A DNA stretch of 64,000 nucleotides, taken from positions 1 to 64,000 of the forward strand of contig CAZJYX010000021.1 in the NCBI GenBank assembly GCA_964550375.1. The letters run 5' to 3'. This DNA is from JAAYXS01 sp964550375. GTDB taxonomy: Bacteria; Planctomycetota; Phycisphaerae; UBA1845; Fen-1342. This document shows, in pieces, positions 9,759 through 19,721 of this stretch; position 1 is the first letter of the stretch; each line of letters starts with the position of its first letter. The notes beneath the pieces are model-generated. The model was not told the origin of the DNA, did no database searches, and saw only the letters and a program-made list of their open reading frames with translations. Both the position numbers and the translations under genes were made by a program.

Positions 9759-11390
9759 ATGGCGCATCTGAACAGTTGGTTCCATCGGCACATGGGTATC
9801 GTGCTCGGCTTCGCCCTGATCGGCGCGGCGAGCGTGACGGCAGTCCTTTCACAATCGGCCATCGCCGTATCCCCCGCCCAGTTGACTTCCCTCAGTGTCT
9901 CGCCGGAGGCGGGGACCGCGTCTGAGCAGACCTGCCCGGCGACGTCCGCCCGCGGCGCGCTTCAGGCCACCACCACGCGGCGCTGGACGAGTCCGAAGTA
10001 CGTGTTCTTCTTCATCGGCGACGGCATGGCCAACGCGCAGATCCACGCGGCCGAGGCTTACCTGGCTCGCGCGCATCAGAGCACCGGCATCCCCGGCAAG
10101 CCGTATCCGCCCGATGAGCCCAAGGCCTACCAGCTCAGGCTCAGTCAACTTCCCGTCTGTGGCATGCAAACGACCTATGCCGCCGACCGTTTCATCACCG
10201 ATTCGGCTTCAGCCGGCACGGCCATGGCATGTGGCATCAAGGCCCGCGATGCTGTCATCTCCAAGAAGCTCGACGGGACGGATGCGGTCACGATCGCCGA
10301 GTTGGCGAAGGACAAGGGCATGAAGGTCGGCATCATCAGCAGCGTCTCGATCAACCATGCCACGCCGGCCGTCTTCTACGCCCATGAAGCCAGCCGCAAC
10401 AACTACTACAGCATCGGGGTGCAACTGGCCGAGAGCGACTTCGACTTCTTCGGCGGCGGTGGCTTCGTGCGGCCCGACGACTACGGCACCGCGCCCCACG
10501 TCCTCGATATTGCCGAGGCCAACGGCTTCACCGTGGTCTCCGGCGCCTCCGCCCTGGCCGCCGTTGAGCCGGGCGCCCGCGTGATCGCCACGGACCCCTA
10601 TGTGGACAGCGGCATGGCGCTCTACTACGACATCGATCGCGTGGACGATCCGGAGACCATGACACTCGCCGAGTACACTTCCGAGTGCATCCGCCTCCTG
10701 CAGGACCACCCCGGCGGATTCTTCATGATGGTCGAAAGCGGCAAGATTGACTGGGCCTGCCATGCCAACGACGCCCGGGCTTCCATCGATGATACGCTCG
10801 CGTTCGATGACGCCGTCGGCGTGGCCATCGACTTCATGGCGATGTACCCCCAGGAAACCCTGATCGTTGTCACCGGCGACCACGAGTGTGGTGGCCTAAC
10901 GATCGGCTGGGCCGGCACCGCCTACAACAACTTCTGGAGCGTCCTCGAAAACCAGACCGTATCCTATGTCGGTTTCGCGCCGATCTTAGCCGACTACGTG
11001 GCCGCCACCCCCTGGAGCGGCGTCGAAGACGACATCGACGACACCCTCAAGGACATCATCCTCGACTGCTTCGGTCTGGATTATGCCACGTTGACGGCCT
11101 ACGAGCAGTCGAAGCTCGAAGCCGCCTACGACCGCGCCCGCAACGGCGCGCCGCTGGTGAGCGCTGAGGAAGACTACCTGCTCTACGGCGGCTACAACGC
11201 CCTCACCGTTACCATTACCCATATCCTCAACCAGCGCGCCGGCCTCGGCTGGACCAGCTACGCGCATACCGGCGTACCACTGCCGGTCTACGCGGCTGGC
11301 CGCGGCGCCTATCTGTTTGAGGGCTTCTACGACAATACCGATATCGCCAAGAAGCTGGCGACTGCAATGGCCGTGACGCTTGACAACTAA
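9759..11390 (+). CDS. Secreted alkaline phosphatase (PhoA family)
   Basis: 543 residues from ATG 9759, which has AAAGGAG nine bases upstream; the in-frame GTG at 9678 would run through a hairpin. Residues ~1-38 form a long signal peptide or membrane anchor. The metal and nucleophile motifs of the PhoA/PF00245 superfamily are in order: FFFIGDGMANAQ (metal Asp), TDSASAGTAMACG (catalytic Ser in DSA), GKIDWACHANDA, VTGDHECGG (metal Asp-His) and HTGVPLPVYAAG (metal His). The enzyme hydrolyses phosphate monoesters in the periplasm with zinc and magnesium, supplying phosphate. It stands alone, followed by a terminator hairpin; a PhoB box was not recognised. Confidence 0.9.
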   Translation: MAHLNSWFHRHMGIVLGFALIGAASVTAVLSQSAIAVSPAQLTSLSVSPEAGTASEQTCPATSARGALQATTTRRWTSPKYVFFFIGDGMANAQIHAAEAYLARAHQSTGIPGKPYPPDEPKAYQLRLSQLPVCGMQTTYAADRFITDSASAGTAMACGIKARDAVISKKLDGTDAVTIAELAKDKGMKVGIISSVSINHATPAVFYAHEASRNNYYSIGVQLAESDFDFFGGGGFVRPDDYGTAPHVLDIAEANGFTVVSGASALAAVEPGARVIATDPYVDSGMALYYDIDRVDDPETMTLAEYTSECIRLLQDHPGGFFMMVESGKIDWACHANDARASIDDTLAFDDAVGVAIDFMAMYPQETLIVVTGDHECGGLTIGWAGTAYNNFWSVLENQTVSYVGFAPILADYVAATPWSGVEDDIDDTLKDIILDCFGLDYATLTAYEQSKLEAAYDRARNGAPLVSAEEDYLLYGGYNALTVTITHILNQRAGLGWTSYAHTGVPLPVYAAGRGAYLFEGFYDNTDIAKKLATAMAVTLDN

Positions 11391-11419
11391 CGCGGCCTGA
11401 ACAGCTCAGGATAGTCGGG

Positions 11420-11446
11420 GCGGGACCGTACACGCTGCGGTCCCGC
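11420..11446 (+). terminator. Terminator-like hairpin after alkaline phosphatase
   Basis: GCGGGACCG (11420-11428), loop TACACGCTG, CGGTCCCGC (11438-11446): perfect 9-bp stem 30 bases after the stop codon, followed by only a weak T-rich stretch. Confidence 0.5.
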
Positions 11447-11568
11447 TTCGATTACTACCAGGAGTTGGCCAGAACGCATACACCAGATTGCCGTCGCGAC
11501 GGTCCATTGGACCGCCCCCATGCCTGGCACCGCGCGCCAACAGCCATTCTTGCCGGAACGAGCCACCC

Positions 11569-12729
11569 ATGAAGCACTTGTACAACAAGGATTCTCTACT
11601 GGTCACCCTGATCGTCGGACTGTCCGTTCTATTGTGGTGTCTGCCGACCGGCTACGAACAGGCCGTGCAGACGGACAGCCTGCTCGCCAAGGCCCGCGTC
11701 GTGGCAGTGGACAACTCCGACGTGCTGCAGACTCTCATCGTCCGGAGCGGCATCCAGAAGCTGGACGTCGAGGTGCTCAACGGCCCCTATCGCGGTCAAC
11801 GCGCCCAGGCCATGAATTCGCTCACCGGCAAACTGGAACTGGACGAAGTATACGTAGCCGGACGCACCATCCTGCTGGAGTTCGAGCTCGACCAGCAGGG
11901 CCACATCCGCTATGCCGTCGCACGCGGCAACTACCGCCTCGGCACGACCGCGCTCCTGATGGGCATGTTCTGCATCCTGCTCGTAACGGTGGCCGGCTGG
12001 ACCGGCTGCAAGGCTGTGCTGTCATTTGTCTTCAGCGGCCTTGTGATTTGGAAGGTGATGATCCCGCTGTACTTGAAAGGCTACGATCCCGTGTTCACGG
12101 GGCTGACGCTGGTTCTGGCCATGATCGCTGTAATCACCTTCCTGGTGGGCGGCCTGACGCGCAGAGGCGCGGTCGCCTTTCTCGGCTCATTGCTGGGCCT
12201 CGTTCTGACGGGCGTGCTGGCATACTTGTTCTCCCGGGGGTTTCGGCTGCACGGCGCCGTCCGTCCATTCGCTGAAACCCTCCTGTACTCCGGGTTCTTG
12301 AATCTCAGCCTCAGTCGCCTGTTTCAGGCCGGCGTCGTAATGGGCGCATCCGGCGCCGTAATCGACTTGGCCATGGATATCTCCGCCGCCATGGACGAGA
12401 TCGCCAAGGCCAATCCCAGAATCAGCCTGCGTCGCCACCTGGCCTCCGGCATGTCGGTCGGCCGCTCAGTCATTGGAACCATGACAACCACGCTGCTCTT
12501 CGCATACTCCGGCAGCTACATCGCGATGCTCATGCTCTTCATGGGCCGCGGCGTCCCCCCCACCAACTTCCTCAACATGCATTTCGTGTCCGCCGAGATC
12601 CTCAACGTGCTCGTGGGCAGCTTCGGATTGGTGACCGTGGCACCGTTCACCGCCCTGGTGGGGAGTCTACTGTTCCGCACGGCGCCACCCCCAGGGCGAC
12701 AGACGGCAGCGGCAACCATCCACCCCTGA
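11569..12729 (+). CDS. YibE/F-like multi-pass membrane protein
   Basis: 386 residues from ATG 11569, after which a hydrophobic helix begins within ten residues; the frame extends upstream but that part has no good start. One N-terminal transmembrane helix is followed by an OB-like extracytoplasmic segment (~30-120) and then about seven further helices. The conserved YibE/F region is visible as FLVGGLTRRG, VVMGASGAVIDLAMDISAA and a hydrophobic GxSVGRSVIGTMTTTLL segment. The family (PF07907) is of unknown biochemical function, though operonic associations elsewhere suggest membrane transport. No neighbour here clarifies its job. Ribosome site is weak (GGAACGAG). Confidence 0.8.
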   Translation: MKHLYNKDSLLVTLIVGLSVLLWCLPTGYEQAVQTDSLLAKARVVAVDNSDVLQTLIVRSGIQKLDVEVLNGPYRGQRAQAMNSLTGKLELDEVYVAGRTILLEFELDQQGHIRYAVARGNYRLGTTALLMGMFCILLVTVAGWTGCKAVLSFVFSGLVIWKVMIPLYLKGYDPVFTGLTLVLAMIAVITFLVGGLTRRGAVAFLGSLLGLVLTGVLAYLFSRGFRLHGAVRPFAETLLYSGFLNLSLSRLFQAGVVMGASGAVIDLAMDISAAMDEIAKANPRISLRRHLASGMSVGRSVIGTMTTTLLFAYSGSYIAMLMLFMGRGVPPTNFLNMHFVSAEILNVLVGSFGLVTVAPFTALVGSLLFRTAPPPGRQTAAATIHP

Positions 12730-12789
12730 GCCCCAACGCGGCGAGAGCTTGTGGCCTGGGGCAGAGCACGCCCTGCGGCCGACAGGGCC

Positions 12790-13460
12790 CGCTGTTGCCG
12801 GACGACGAAGCGCGCCGGGTCACGCAGCCGGACGACGAAGTCGCTGCGGATTCCGACGATCTGGTCGAGATGAGCGGAGTTCACCGGACGCTTACAGATG
12901 AGCATACGACTGGTAAGCACGATCCAGCAGTAAAGCCGATTCGGCGCCAGGGCCGCCGGCAACTCGGCACGCTCGCTTTGCTGGCCGCCGATCAGGGTGA
13001 AGCCGGCGGGGGCGCCGTGCAGGACATCCAAGTGCAAGCACCATTGCACCGCACCACGCGAACTGGTGGTGTTGCGCGGCAGCGCCCAGGCGATCCGGGC
13101 GGCAACCTCGAAGACGGAGGTGTCGACGGCGATGATCTGCTTGGTCACCTCGTCGAGGCGGGCATCATGCGGCAGCGCCCCCGTTCGCCTGACCAGACTC
13201 TCGACGAGCGGCCTCAGCAGCGACAGATCAAACACGCGCTGGGCGTCCGACAGTGCGCTCTTGGGGACGCGCGGCAGGCGCATGCGCCGGCGGACCTGCT
13301 CGTGTTCGAAGACGTCTTCGAGGGTCCGAAGGCTGTTGACCGAGGCGTTGAAGAAGAGCACGAGATGGGCCACCAAAATGTGGTCGTCGAGGAGCTTGCG
13401 GTTGCCGTGGCGCGGCTGGGCGTGCAGGGCCGCCAACTCGTCTTCGAGCATGCGAATCAA
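12790..13460 (-). pseudogene. IS4-family transposase remnant, frameshifted
   Basis: Reading leftward from 13460, the frame encodes an IS4-type N-terminal region (NRKLLDDHILVAHLVLF, LSDAQRVFDLSLLRPLVESL), then the first catalytic Asp in IIAVDTSVFEVAARI and a final strand SDFVVRLRDPARFV. Between them the Y-DRG-like catalytic block is out of frame: LLDRAYQSYAHL is encoded in a different frame (reverse complement of ~12900-12935) and is followed by a stop, so at least two indels are needed. The remainder of the open frame to 12516 runs antisense through the YibE/F gene and is not transposase. The C-terminal catalytic Glu region is missing. No terminal inverted repeats were recognised, so this is a decayed relic. 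Confidence 0.75.
12797..12840. repeat. 14-bp direct repeat at 30-bp spacing
   Basis: GCCGGACGACGAAG occurs at 12797-12810 and again at 12827-12840, at the truncated end of the transposase relic. It may mark the deletion junction or simply a small duplication. Confidence 0.6.
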
Positions 13461-13672
13461 CCGGCGGCCTCTTATCTCCGGGCGTTTGTGCGTGCCGGCC
13501 CGGATGACGTCGGCGCTATCTGTTTTTGGGGTGCGTCGCCCAGCCGTGGGCGTAGTTCACCATACAACGCCGTGCAGCGCAAGTTAAGATTCTGCTAAGA
13601 GAATCACGTCAGGAATGCCGGACAGAATTGCTCGCAGGGCAGTGTCACGCGGGCGCGGAAGCGTGGCGCGGG

Positions 13673-14620
13673 TCAGGCGGAGAGGGCGCGGGCGAAGCCG
13701 CGCATGAGGATGTCCTGGCGCTTGTGGTAGCCCAGGCAGACGAGGGGGTAGAGCGTTTTGCCGCACCGCCCGACGGCGCGGGCCGCGAGGCGCTGCCAGT
13801 AGCTGCTGGTCTGGGCCATCTGGCGTTCGAGGTTCTTCTGCATGACCACCCAGACGTCCTCACGCAGGCGCTCGGGCGTGCCGAAGGCGCCGGCGGGGAC
13901 CGCGTGGCCGGCCTGGATGCTGGCCAGAGCTTCGGCCGGCGTGGTGCCGTGGGTCAGCGTGAAGGCGGTGCCGACGCGGTGGGTGTGGGAGTCGCTGCCG
14001 CCGACCAGGACCTTGCCGCGGCCGCGGGTGGCCTGGCAGACGAAGGCGTTGTGGGAGTAGCTGCGGCCGCCGTTGAGGGCTTCGAAGACGGGGAACAACG
14101 CCAACATGGCCTCGACCTGCCAGGTGGTCAGCACGCGGTGCTGGGCGGTCCAGGTCATGTGGTTCAGGACGAAGAGCTTGCCGAGGCGGCGGAGGTAGTC
14201 CACCAGGTCGTAGATGTTGTCGCGGAGGCGCTGGATCTCGGCGTGCTGGGCCTCGTCGATGTCGAAGACGTTGACGTGGACGATTGTGCCGTCCTCGGGG
14301 AACGTCACGCTGACCTCTTCGCCGAAGATGAAGTCGGGCAGGTGGCCGCGGCGGTCGACGAGGGCCTTGCAGCCGTCGATGGTGTCGTGGTCAGTGATGG
14401 TGACGAAGTCCATGCCGCGGGCCTTGGCGAGGGCGTAGACCTCCTCGGGCTCGGCGACGGGGTGGTACACGAGGCCGGGCAGCCAGCGGAGGGTCTCGTC
14501 CGAGAAGGTGGAATGGCAATGGAGGTCGATGCGTGCGCCAGGTGTGCGGCGCCAGGGTTGCGCGTCGTGTTGATCAGCGGCGCGGGCGAATTCGAGGATG
14601 GGTTCAAGCAACGTATTCAT
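13673..14620 (-). CDS. PHP-domain metal-dependent phosphoesterase
   Basis: 315 residues from ATG 14620; a GTG at 14641 is also in frame and neither has a strong ribosome site. Polymerase-and-histidinol-phosphatase (PHP) motifs are in order: IDLHCHSTFSDE (metal His pair), TITDHDTIDG (metal Asp/His), the Glu of FGEEVSV, VLNHMTW and GGSDSHTHRVGTA near the end of the barrel. Such proteins hydrolyse phosphate mono- or diesters (nucleotides, histidinol phosphate or glycosyl phosphates). The specific substrate is unknown. It lies 131 bases downstream of ileS on the same strand and may share its transcript. Confidence 0.82.
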   Translation of the reverse strand: MNTLLEPILEFARAADQHDAQPWRRTPGARIDLHCHSTFSDETLRWLPGLVYHPVAEPEEVYALAKARGMDFVTITDHDTIDGCKALVDRRGHLPDFIFGEEVSVTFPEDGTIVHVNVFDIDEAQHAEIQRLRDNIYDLVDYLRRLGKLFVLNHMTWTAQHRVLTTWQVEAMLALFPVFEALNGGRSYSHNAFVCQATRGRGKVLVGGSDSHTHRVGTAFTLTHGTTPAEALASIQAGHAVPAGAFGTPERLREDVWVVMQKNLERQMAQTSSYWQRLAARAVGRCGKTLYPLVCLGYHKRQDILMRGFARALSA

Positions 14621-14751
14621 CACATATTCCAGTCGGCCCACGGCGGCTATTGTCGGATGGTATTGTAAATCCGCAGTCAGGCCGGCGCAAGGTATTCGTT
14701 AGTATAGGCAGCCGACCAGACGCGGCCACGCCGGCGGCCACGGCTGTCTGC

Positions 14752-17700
14752 TCAAACCGGTTCGAGGAGTAGCCGCACCTCGAATGACTCGATCGTAGCC
14801 GGCGTGGGGGTGCCGATGGGTGGCGGGCCGTATTCGATCTGCGGCGCGAGGCATTCGCGGGCCACGGTGTCGGAGAAGCGGCGGATAACGTCAGCCAGCG
14901 CGGGCGGCCCGTCCACGAAGAGCCTGACGCGGGCTTCGTAGGGCAGGTTGGCCGACTTGCGCAGTGACTGGACCTGGTGAATCAACTCGCGAACCAGGCC
15001 TTCCTGGCGCAGCTCGTCGGTCAGCTCGGTGCGGACGACGACGACGCCGGCGCGGCCCTGGGCGGCGGACCAGCCGGGCTTGGCCTCCAGGCGTATGTCC
15101 ACGTCGTCGCCGCCAAGGCGCAGGTGCTGGCCGTTGACGGTGACGACGAGTTCGCCGGTCGCGGCCAGGGCTTGGCGAGCATCAGCCGCGTTGAGGGCCT
15201 GGAGCGCGGCCGCGACCTGGCCCTTGAGGGCGCCGTACTTGGGGCCGATGGTCTTGAAGTTCGGCTTGACCTGGTAAGAGACGTACTGGTCGGCCTCTGC
15301 GGTGAACTCGACCGCCTTGATGTTGAGCTCCTCGGCAATGAGGTCGCTATGTGCGCGGAGCCAGTCGGTGTGCTCGGGCTGGGCGAGGACGATCTCGACC
15401 TGGGCCAAGGGCTGGCGGACCTTGAGCTTGGCCTGGGTGCGGGCGGCGCGGCCGAGTGATACGATCTGGCGCATCAGGTCCATCTGCTGGGCCAGATTCT
15501 CTTCGATGAGGGTTTCGTCCGGCTGGGGGTAGTCGCAGAGGTGGACGCTGAGCGGGGAGTTCTCGCCAGCCGCGGGGCCCTGCATGGTGTGGCCGGGGCG
15601 GACGAGGTTCTGATACATGGTTTCGGCCAGGAAGGGCGTGAAGGGGGCGAGCAGTTTGGCCAAGGCGGTCAGGACTTCGTAGAGCGTGTAGTAGGCGTCC
15701 CACTTGTCCTGGTCTTTCCGGCCCGTCCAGAAGCGCTCGCGCGAGCGGCGCACGTACCAGTTGGACAGGGCGTCGACGAACTGGTTGAGCCGGCCGGCGG
15801 CGGGGTAGTTCTCGAAGCTGTCGAGGTGCGTGCGGACGGCGCGGATGGTGCGATGCAGTTCGCTGAGGACCCAGCGGTCGAGCTCGGAGCGTTGCGGGCC
15901 GGGGCGCTGCGCGGAGTGCGGGCCGGCGGGGTCGAAGCCGTCGATGTTGGCGTAGATGTTGAAGAAGCTGAAGACGTTGTAGAGGCGCAGGAGGAATTCG
16001 CGCTGGGCGTCGCGGATGGCGGCCTCCTGGAAGCGGACGGAGGTCCAGGGGGTCTGGGCGGCGAAGAAGTACCAGCGCATGGCGTCGGCGCCGTAGTGGT
16101 CGAAGATGTAGTCCGGCTCGCGGTAGTTCTTGGTGCGTTTGGACATCTTCAGCCCGTCCTCGCCCATGACGTGGCCGAGGACGATGCAGGTTTTGTAGGG
16201 GTGCCCGGCGGCGGGCCTGGGCAGGTTGGCGGCGGGCAGGAGGGCTTCGTCGCGCTGCCGGCCGAAGAGCAGCGTGCTGATGGCCAGGAGGCCGTAGAAC
16301 CAGCCGCGGGTCTGGTCGATGGCCTCGCTGATGAAATCGCAGGGAAAGCGGTCGGCGAAGGTCTGCACGCTGCCGTCGGCGTGGGGAAAGCCCCACTGGG
16401 CGAAGGGCATGCTGCCGGCGTCCCACCAGCAGTCGATCACTTCGGGCACGCGGCGCATGCGGCCGCCGTTGGCGAATGGGCTGTCGTACGTGACGGCGTC
16501 GATGTAGGGCTTGTGGACCTTGAGGTGCTCGGGGATCTGCGGGTCGGCCTGCCGGGCCTGCTCCCAGACCTCCGTGCCCTGCACGCCCGGCTTGGCCAGC
16601 AGTTCGGCGTAGGAGCCGATCGCCTCCATCTTGCCGGTCTGCTCGCAGACCCAGATGGGCAGCGGCGTGCCCCAGTAGCGCTCGCGCGAGAGGGCCCAAT
16701 CGACGTTGTTGCGCAGGAAGTCGCCGAAGCGGCCGGCGCGGATGTGCTCGGGCAGCCAGTTGATGCCGGCGTTGTTATCAAGGAACTCGTCCTTGAACTG
16801 GCTGGTGCGTACGAACCAGCTCTTGCGGGCGTACTGGATGAGCGCGTCATCTTCAGCCCGCGGGCAGAAGGGGTATTCGTGGGTAATCCGTTCGTGGTGG
16901 ACGAGGATGCCGCGCTCCTTGAGCTCGCGCATGATGTCCTGGTCGCAGTCCTTGACCCAGCGGCCGCGGTAGGCCGGCGGTGCTTCGTCGCTGAACGAGC
17001 CGTCGGGCTTGACGGCGTTGATGAGCGGGATGGCGTCGAAGTCGGCGAAGCGCTGGCGCTCCTGCTGGAGCAGATCGAAGTCGACCTCGCCGAAGGCCGG
17101 GGCCTGGTGGACCAGACCGGTGCCGGCGTCCAGCGTGACGAAGTCGGCCGGGAGCACGCGCCAGCCGATGTAGTCCTGCCCGCCGGCCTTGAGCGCGGCC
17201 TGGCGGTCCTTCATGGTCTTGTGATAGCAGTCAAAGGGGGGCTGGTAGCGCAGGCCGACGAGGTCGGTGCCCTTGCAGACCGCGACGACAGTGAACTCAT
17301 GCTTGAGCTTGTCAACTGCCGACTGAGCCAGGGCGGAGGCGACGTACAGGTACTCATCGGTCGTGCGATCGTGGATCAGGGCGTAGTCGATGTCCGGGCC
17401 GACTGCCGCGAAGTGGTTGCTGACGAGCGTCCAGGGCGTGGTCGTCCAAACGAGCAGGGCCACGCGCGCATCGGGCGGGATCTTGTCGCGGGCATCGGCG
17501 TGCGGACCATCCGGCAGCGGGAAACGGATGTATACGCTGGGGTCCTCCACGGTCCGATAGCCTTCGCCGACTTCGCCGGCCGAGAGGGCCGTGCCGCCCT
17601 GGGCCCACCACCAGACGACCTTGTGGCCCTGGTAGAGCAGGCCGCGCTGGAAGAGCGTCTTGAGCCCCCACCAGACGCTTTCGACGTAGCTCTGATGGAA

Positions 17701-18150
17701 GGTGACGTAGGCCTCGTCGAGGTTCACCCAGAAGCCCAGCCGGCGGGTCATGTGCTCCCACTGCTGGACGTACTTGAAGACGCTGTCGATGCACTTGCGG
17801 ACGAACTTCTCGAGTCCGTACTGCTCGATTTCCTCCTTGGTGTGGATGCCGAGTTGCTTGCAGACCTCGACCTCGACGGGCAGGCCGTGGGTGTCCCAGC
17901 CGGCCTTGCGCTCGACGAGGCGGCCGCACATGGTTTGGTAGCGTGGGAAGAGGTCCTTGATGGCACGCGTCAGGCAGTGGCCGGGGTGGGGCAGGCCATT
18001 GGCGGTGGGCGGGCCTTCGTAGAAGACGAAGCGCGGCTGGTTGCGGCGAATCTCGAGTGATTTGCCGAAGATGTCGTGTTCCTGCCAGAACGCCAGTACG
18101 CGCAGCTCCGCCGCGGGGAAATCGCAACGGGCCGGAAGCGGCTCAAACAT
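14752..18150 (-). CDS. ileS: Isoleucyl-tRNA synthetase, long (type 2, eukaryote-like)
   Basis: 1132 residues. ATG 18150 is chosen because GGAG sits six bases upstream; another ATG four codons earlier contains that same box. Class I signatures are present: HIGH-type HPGH (~55-58) and KMSKR at about residue 665 (KMSKRTKNY). The WTTTPWTLVSNH segment belongs to the editing-domain region that hydrolyses Val-tRNA. The length and the C-terminal anticodon region place it with the long type-2 enzymes, known for relative resistance to mupirocin in other bacteria. It charges tRNA-Ile in the cytoplasm. There are only ~70 bases before the upstream MATE gene, with no room for a T-box leader; co-transcription with that gene is likely. 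Confidence 0.95.
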   Translation of the reverse strand: MFEPLPARCDFPAAELRVLAFWQEHDIFGKSLEIRRNQPRFVFYEGPPTANGLPHPGHCLTRAIKDLFPRYQTMCGRLVERKAGWDTHGLPVEVEVCKQLGIHTKEEIEQYGLEKFVRKCIDSVFKYVQQWEHMTRRLGFWVNLDEAYVTFHQSYVESVWWGLKTLFQRGLLYQGHKVVWWWAQGGTALSAGEVGEGYRTVEDPSVYIRFPLPDGPHADARDKIPPDARVALLVWTTTPWTLVSNHFAAVGPDIDYALIHDRTTDEYLYVASALAQSAVDKLKHEFTVVAVCKGTDLVGLRYQPPFDCYHKTMKDRQAALKAGGQDYIGWRVLPADFVTLDAGTGLVHQAPAFGEVDFDLLQQERQRFADFDAIPLINAVKPDGSFSDEAPPAYRGRWVKDCDQDIMRELKERGILVHHERITHEYPFCPRAEDDALIQYARKSWFVRTSQFKDEFLDNNAGINWLPEHIRAGRFGDFLRNNVDWALSRERYWGTPLPIWVCEQTGKMEAIGSYAELLAKPGVQGTEVWEQARQADPQIPEHLKVHKPYIDAVTYDSPFANGGRMRRVPEVIDCWWDAGSMPFAQWGFPHADGSVQTFADRFPCDFISEAIDQTRGWFYGLLAISTLLFGRQRDEALLPAANLPRPAAGHPYKTCIVLGHVMGEDGLKMSKRTKNYREPDYIFDHYGADAMRWYFFAAQTPWTSVRFQEAAIRDAQREFLLRLYNVFSFFNIYANIDGFDPAGPHSAQRPGPQRSELDRWVLSELHRTIRAVRTHLDSFENYPAAGRLNQFVDALSNWYVRRSRERFWTGRKDQDKWDAYYTLYEVLTALAKLLAPFTPFLAETMYQNLVRPGHTMQGPAAGENSPLSVHLCDYPQPDETLIEENLAQQMDLMRQIVSLGRAARTQAKLKVRQPLAQVEIVLAQPEHTDWLRAHSDLIAEELNIKAVEFTAEADQYVSYQVKPNFKTIGPKYGALKGQVAAALQALNAADARQALAATGELVVTVNGQHLRLGGDDVDIRLEAKPGWSAAQGRAGVVVVRTELTDELRQEGLVRELIHQVQSLRKSANLPYEARVRLFVDGPPALADVIRRFSDTVARECLAPQIEYGPPPIGTPTPATIESFEVRLLLEPV

Positions 18151-18221
18151 TAGCAACTCCATGAAGCCGGATAACCGCTATGCGCGGAAACTCGAAGAAT
18201 ACCGCTGCGGCCGACGGCCCG

Positions 18222-19721
18222 CTACACCGGCGGGTCGCCGGGTCGTGGCGCGCGCCGGTCAGTGACGGGCGGGGGCGGCTGGTCGCCGGTCGGGCCGGCA
18301 ACTGCCGATAACGGCTTGGCGGTTGCGGAGTCGGGGCCGAAGAGGCGGATGTGGCGCCAGCGGCCGCCGATCCAGCGCCAGCGCAGCAACAGGCCCAGGA
18401 CGGTGATGTACAGCGCACACATGCCCCACGGGCCCAGGAGGCCTGCCTGTGGCAACCAGTGCGCCGCCGCCAACCCGCCGCCGATGAAGAGTATCCAGCA
18501 GCAGATGAAGATCATGACGGCCGGCCAGCGTGTGTCGCCGGCGCCGCGCAGGGCGTTCATATACGTGATGCACATGGCGTCGAAGACCTGGAAGACGGCC
18601 GCGCCGAGCAGAACGAAGCGTCCGAGGCGGATGACGGACGGGTCGTCGCTGAGCAGCGCCATGAGCGGCCGGCCGGCCACCAGGAACAGCAGCCCCATCG
18701 CCCCCATGTAGATGATCGTGACGCGCAGGGCGGTGCGTGCCTGCTGCAGGGCCCGGGCAAACTGCCCCTCGCCGATGGAGAAGCCCACCTGGGAACACAG
18801 TGCGATACCGATGCCGATGGCCGGCATGAAGGACAGGTGCATGTACTGCAGGCCGATGGCGCTGGCCGCTACGGCCGCGACGCCGTAGGGCGGGATGATG
18901 AACACCATGAACACCAGCCACGAGCCCATGTCGACGAGCCAGCCGACGGTGGTCGGGCCGCCGATGCGCAGCATGTCCAGCAGCTTGCGGCCGGACCAAG
19001 CGAGTGTGCGGCGCGTGTTGTAGCGTTGGTCGAATGTCGGCAGGAGCATGGCGAGTGCGAGCAAACCGGCCCGCGCCGCCCAGCCGATCACGGTGGCCAG
19101 GGCGGCGCCGGCAATGCCCATGCGCGGGAAACCGAGGTTGCCGAAGATCAGCAGGTAGTTGCCCACGGCGTTGACCACGAGGGACACGATGACGGCGAGC
19201 ATGCCGACGCTGGGGCGGCGAATGCCCATGAAGAAGCCGTTGAAGCCGATGCTGAGGACCGCGAATGGCACTGACCAGAGTGCGATCCGCGTGTACTCGA
19301 TCTCGAAGGCGGTCATTTCGGGGGAGTGGCCGGCGACCCGGGCGACCCAGCCGAGCCAGGTCGCGGTTGTGGTGGCCAGGGGCCAGGTTAGCAGGCCGCA
19401 CAGGCCGGCGATGTACAACGACTGCCAGGCGTAGGCGCCGGCGACGCGTGGGTCGCCGCGTCCGTCGGCCTGGGCGACGAACGTCTGCACGCTGTTGGCC
19501 ACGCCGAGGCCGACACAGGCGAGTACGAAGACGAGGATGGCGGCTGGGGAGATGGCGGCCTGGGCCTCGGTGCCCAGCGGCTTGACCATCGCGAGGTCGA
19601 TGAAGCCCATGAGCATGCGTGAGACCATCATGACGATGATGGGCAAGGCGAGGGTAAGCAAGGCCATGGTCGGACCGCGCGGGCTCTCGATGCTCGCCGC
19701 ACTGGTCGGTCCGGGTGCCAT
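18222..19721 (-). CDS. MATE-family multidrug efflux transporter
   Basis: About 499 residues from ATG 19721; the frame continues upstream to 19811 but that part is arginine/proline-rich and has no good start. Twelve hydrophobic helices form the two six-helix halves of MATE (NorM/DinF) transporters, with the family segments MALLTLALPIIVMMVSRM at the start and MNALRGAGDTRWPAVM in the second half. It would export cationic drugs or metabolites across the cytoplasmic membrane using a sodium or proton gradient. The C-terminal ~35 residues are a disordered proline-rich tail. It sits directly upstream of ileS on the same strand. Confidence 0.87.
   Translation of the reverse strand: MAPGPTSAASIESPRGPTMALLTLALPIIVMMVSRMLMGFIDLAMVKPLGTEAQAAISPAAILVFVLACVGLGVANSVQTFVAQADGRGDPRVAGAYAWQSLYIAGLCGLLTWPLATTTATWLGWVARVAGHSPEMTAFEIEYTRIALWSVPFAVLSIGFNGFFMGIRRPSVGMLAVIVSLVVNAVGNYLLIFGNLGFPRMGIAGAALATVIGWAARAGLLALAMLLPTFDQRYNTRRTLAWSGRKLLDMLRIGGPTTVGWLVDMGSWLVFMVFIIPPYGVAAVAASAIGLQYMHLSFMPAIGIGIALCSQVGFSIGEGQFARALQQARTALRVTIIYMGAMGLLFLVAGRPLMALLSDDPSVIRLGRFVLLGAAVFQVFDAMCITYMNALRGAGDTRWPAVMIFICCWILFIGGGLAAAHWLPQAGLLGPWGMCALYITVLGLLLRWRWIGGRWRHIRLFGPDSATAKPLSAVAGPTGDQPPPPVTDRRAPRPGDPPV

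Noticed and set aside
12516..12790. Extension of the transposase frame into the YibE/F gene
   Set aside because: Not similar to transposase; antisense of a convincing membrane protein.
15541..18060. Long antisense frame (839 codons) across ileS
   Set aside because: Runs opposite a clearly recognisable synthetase; composition effect of high GC, no homology.
18151..18221. T-box riboswitch before ileS
   Set aside because: Only ~70 bases lie between the genes and no T-box motif is seen.
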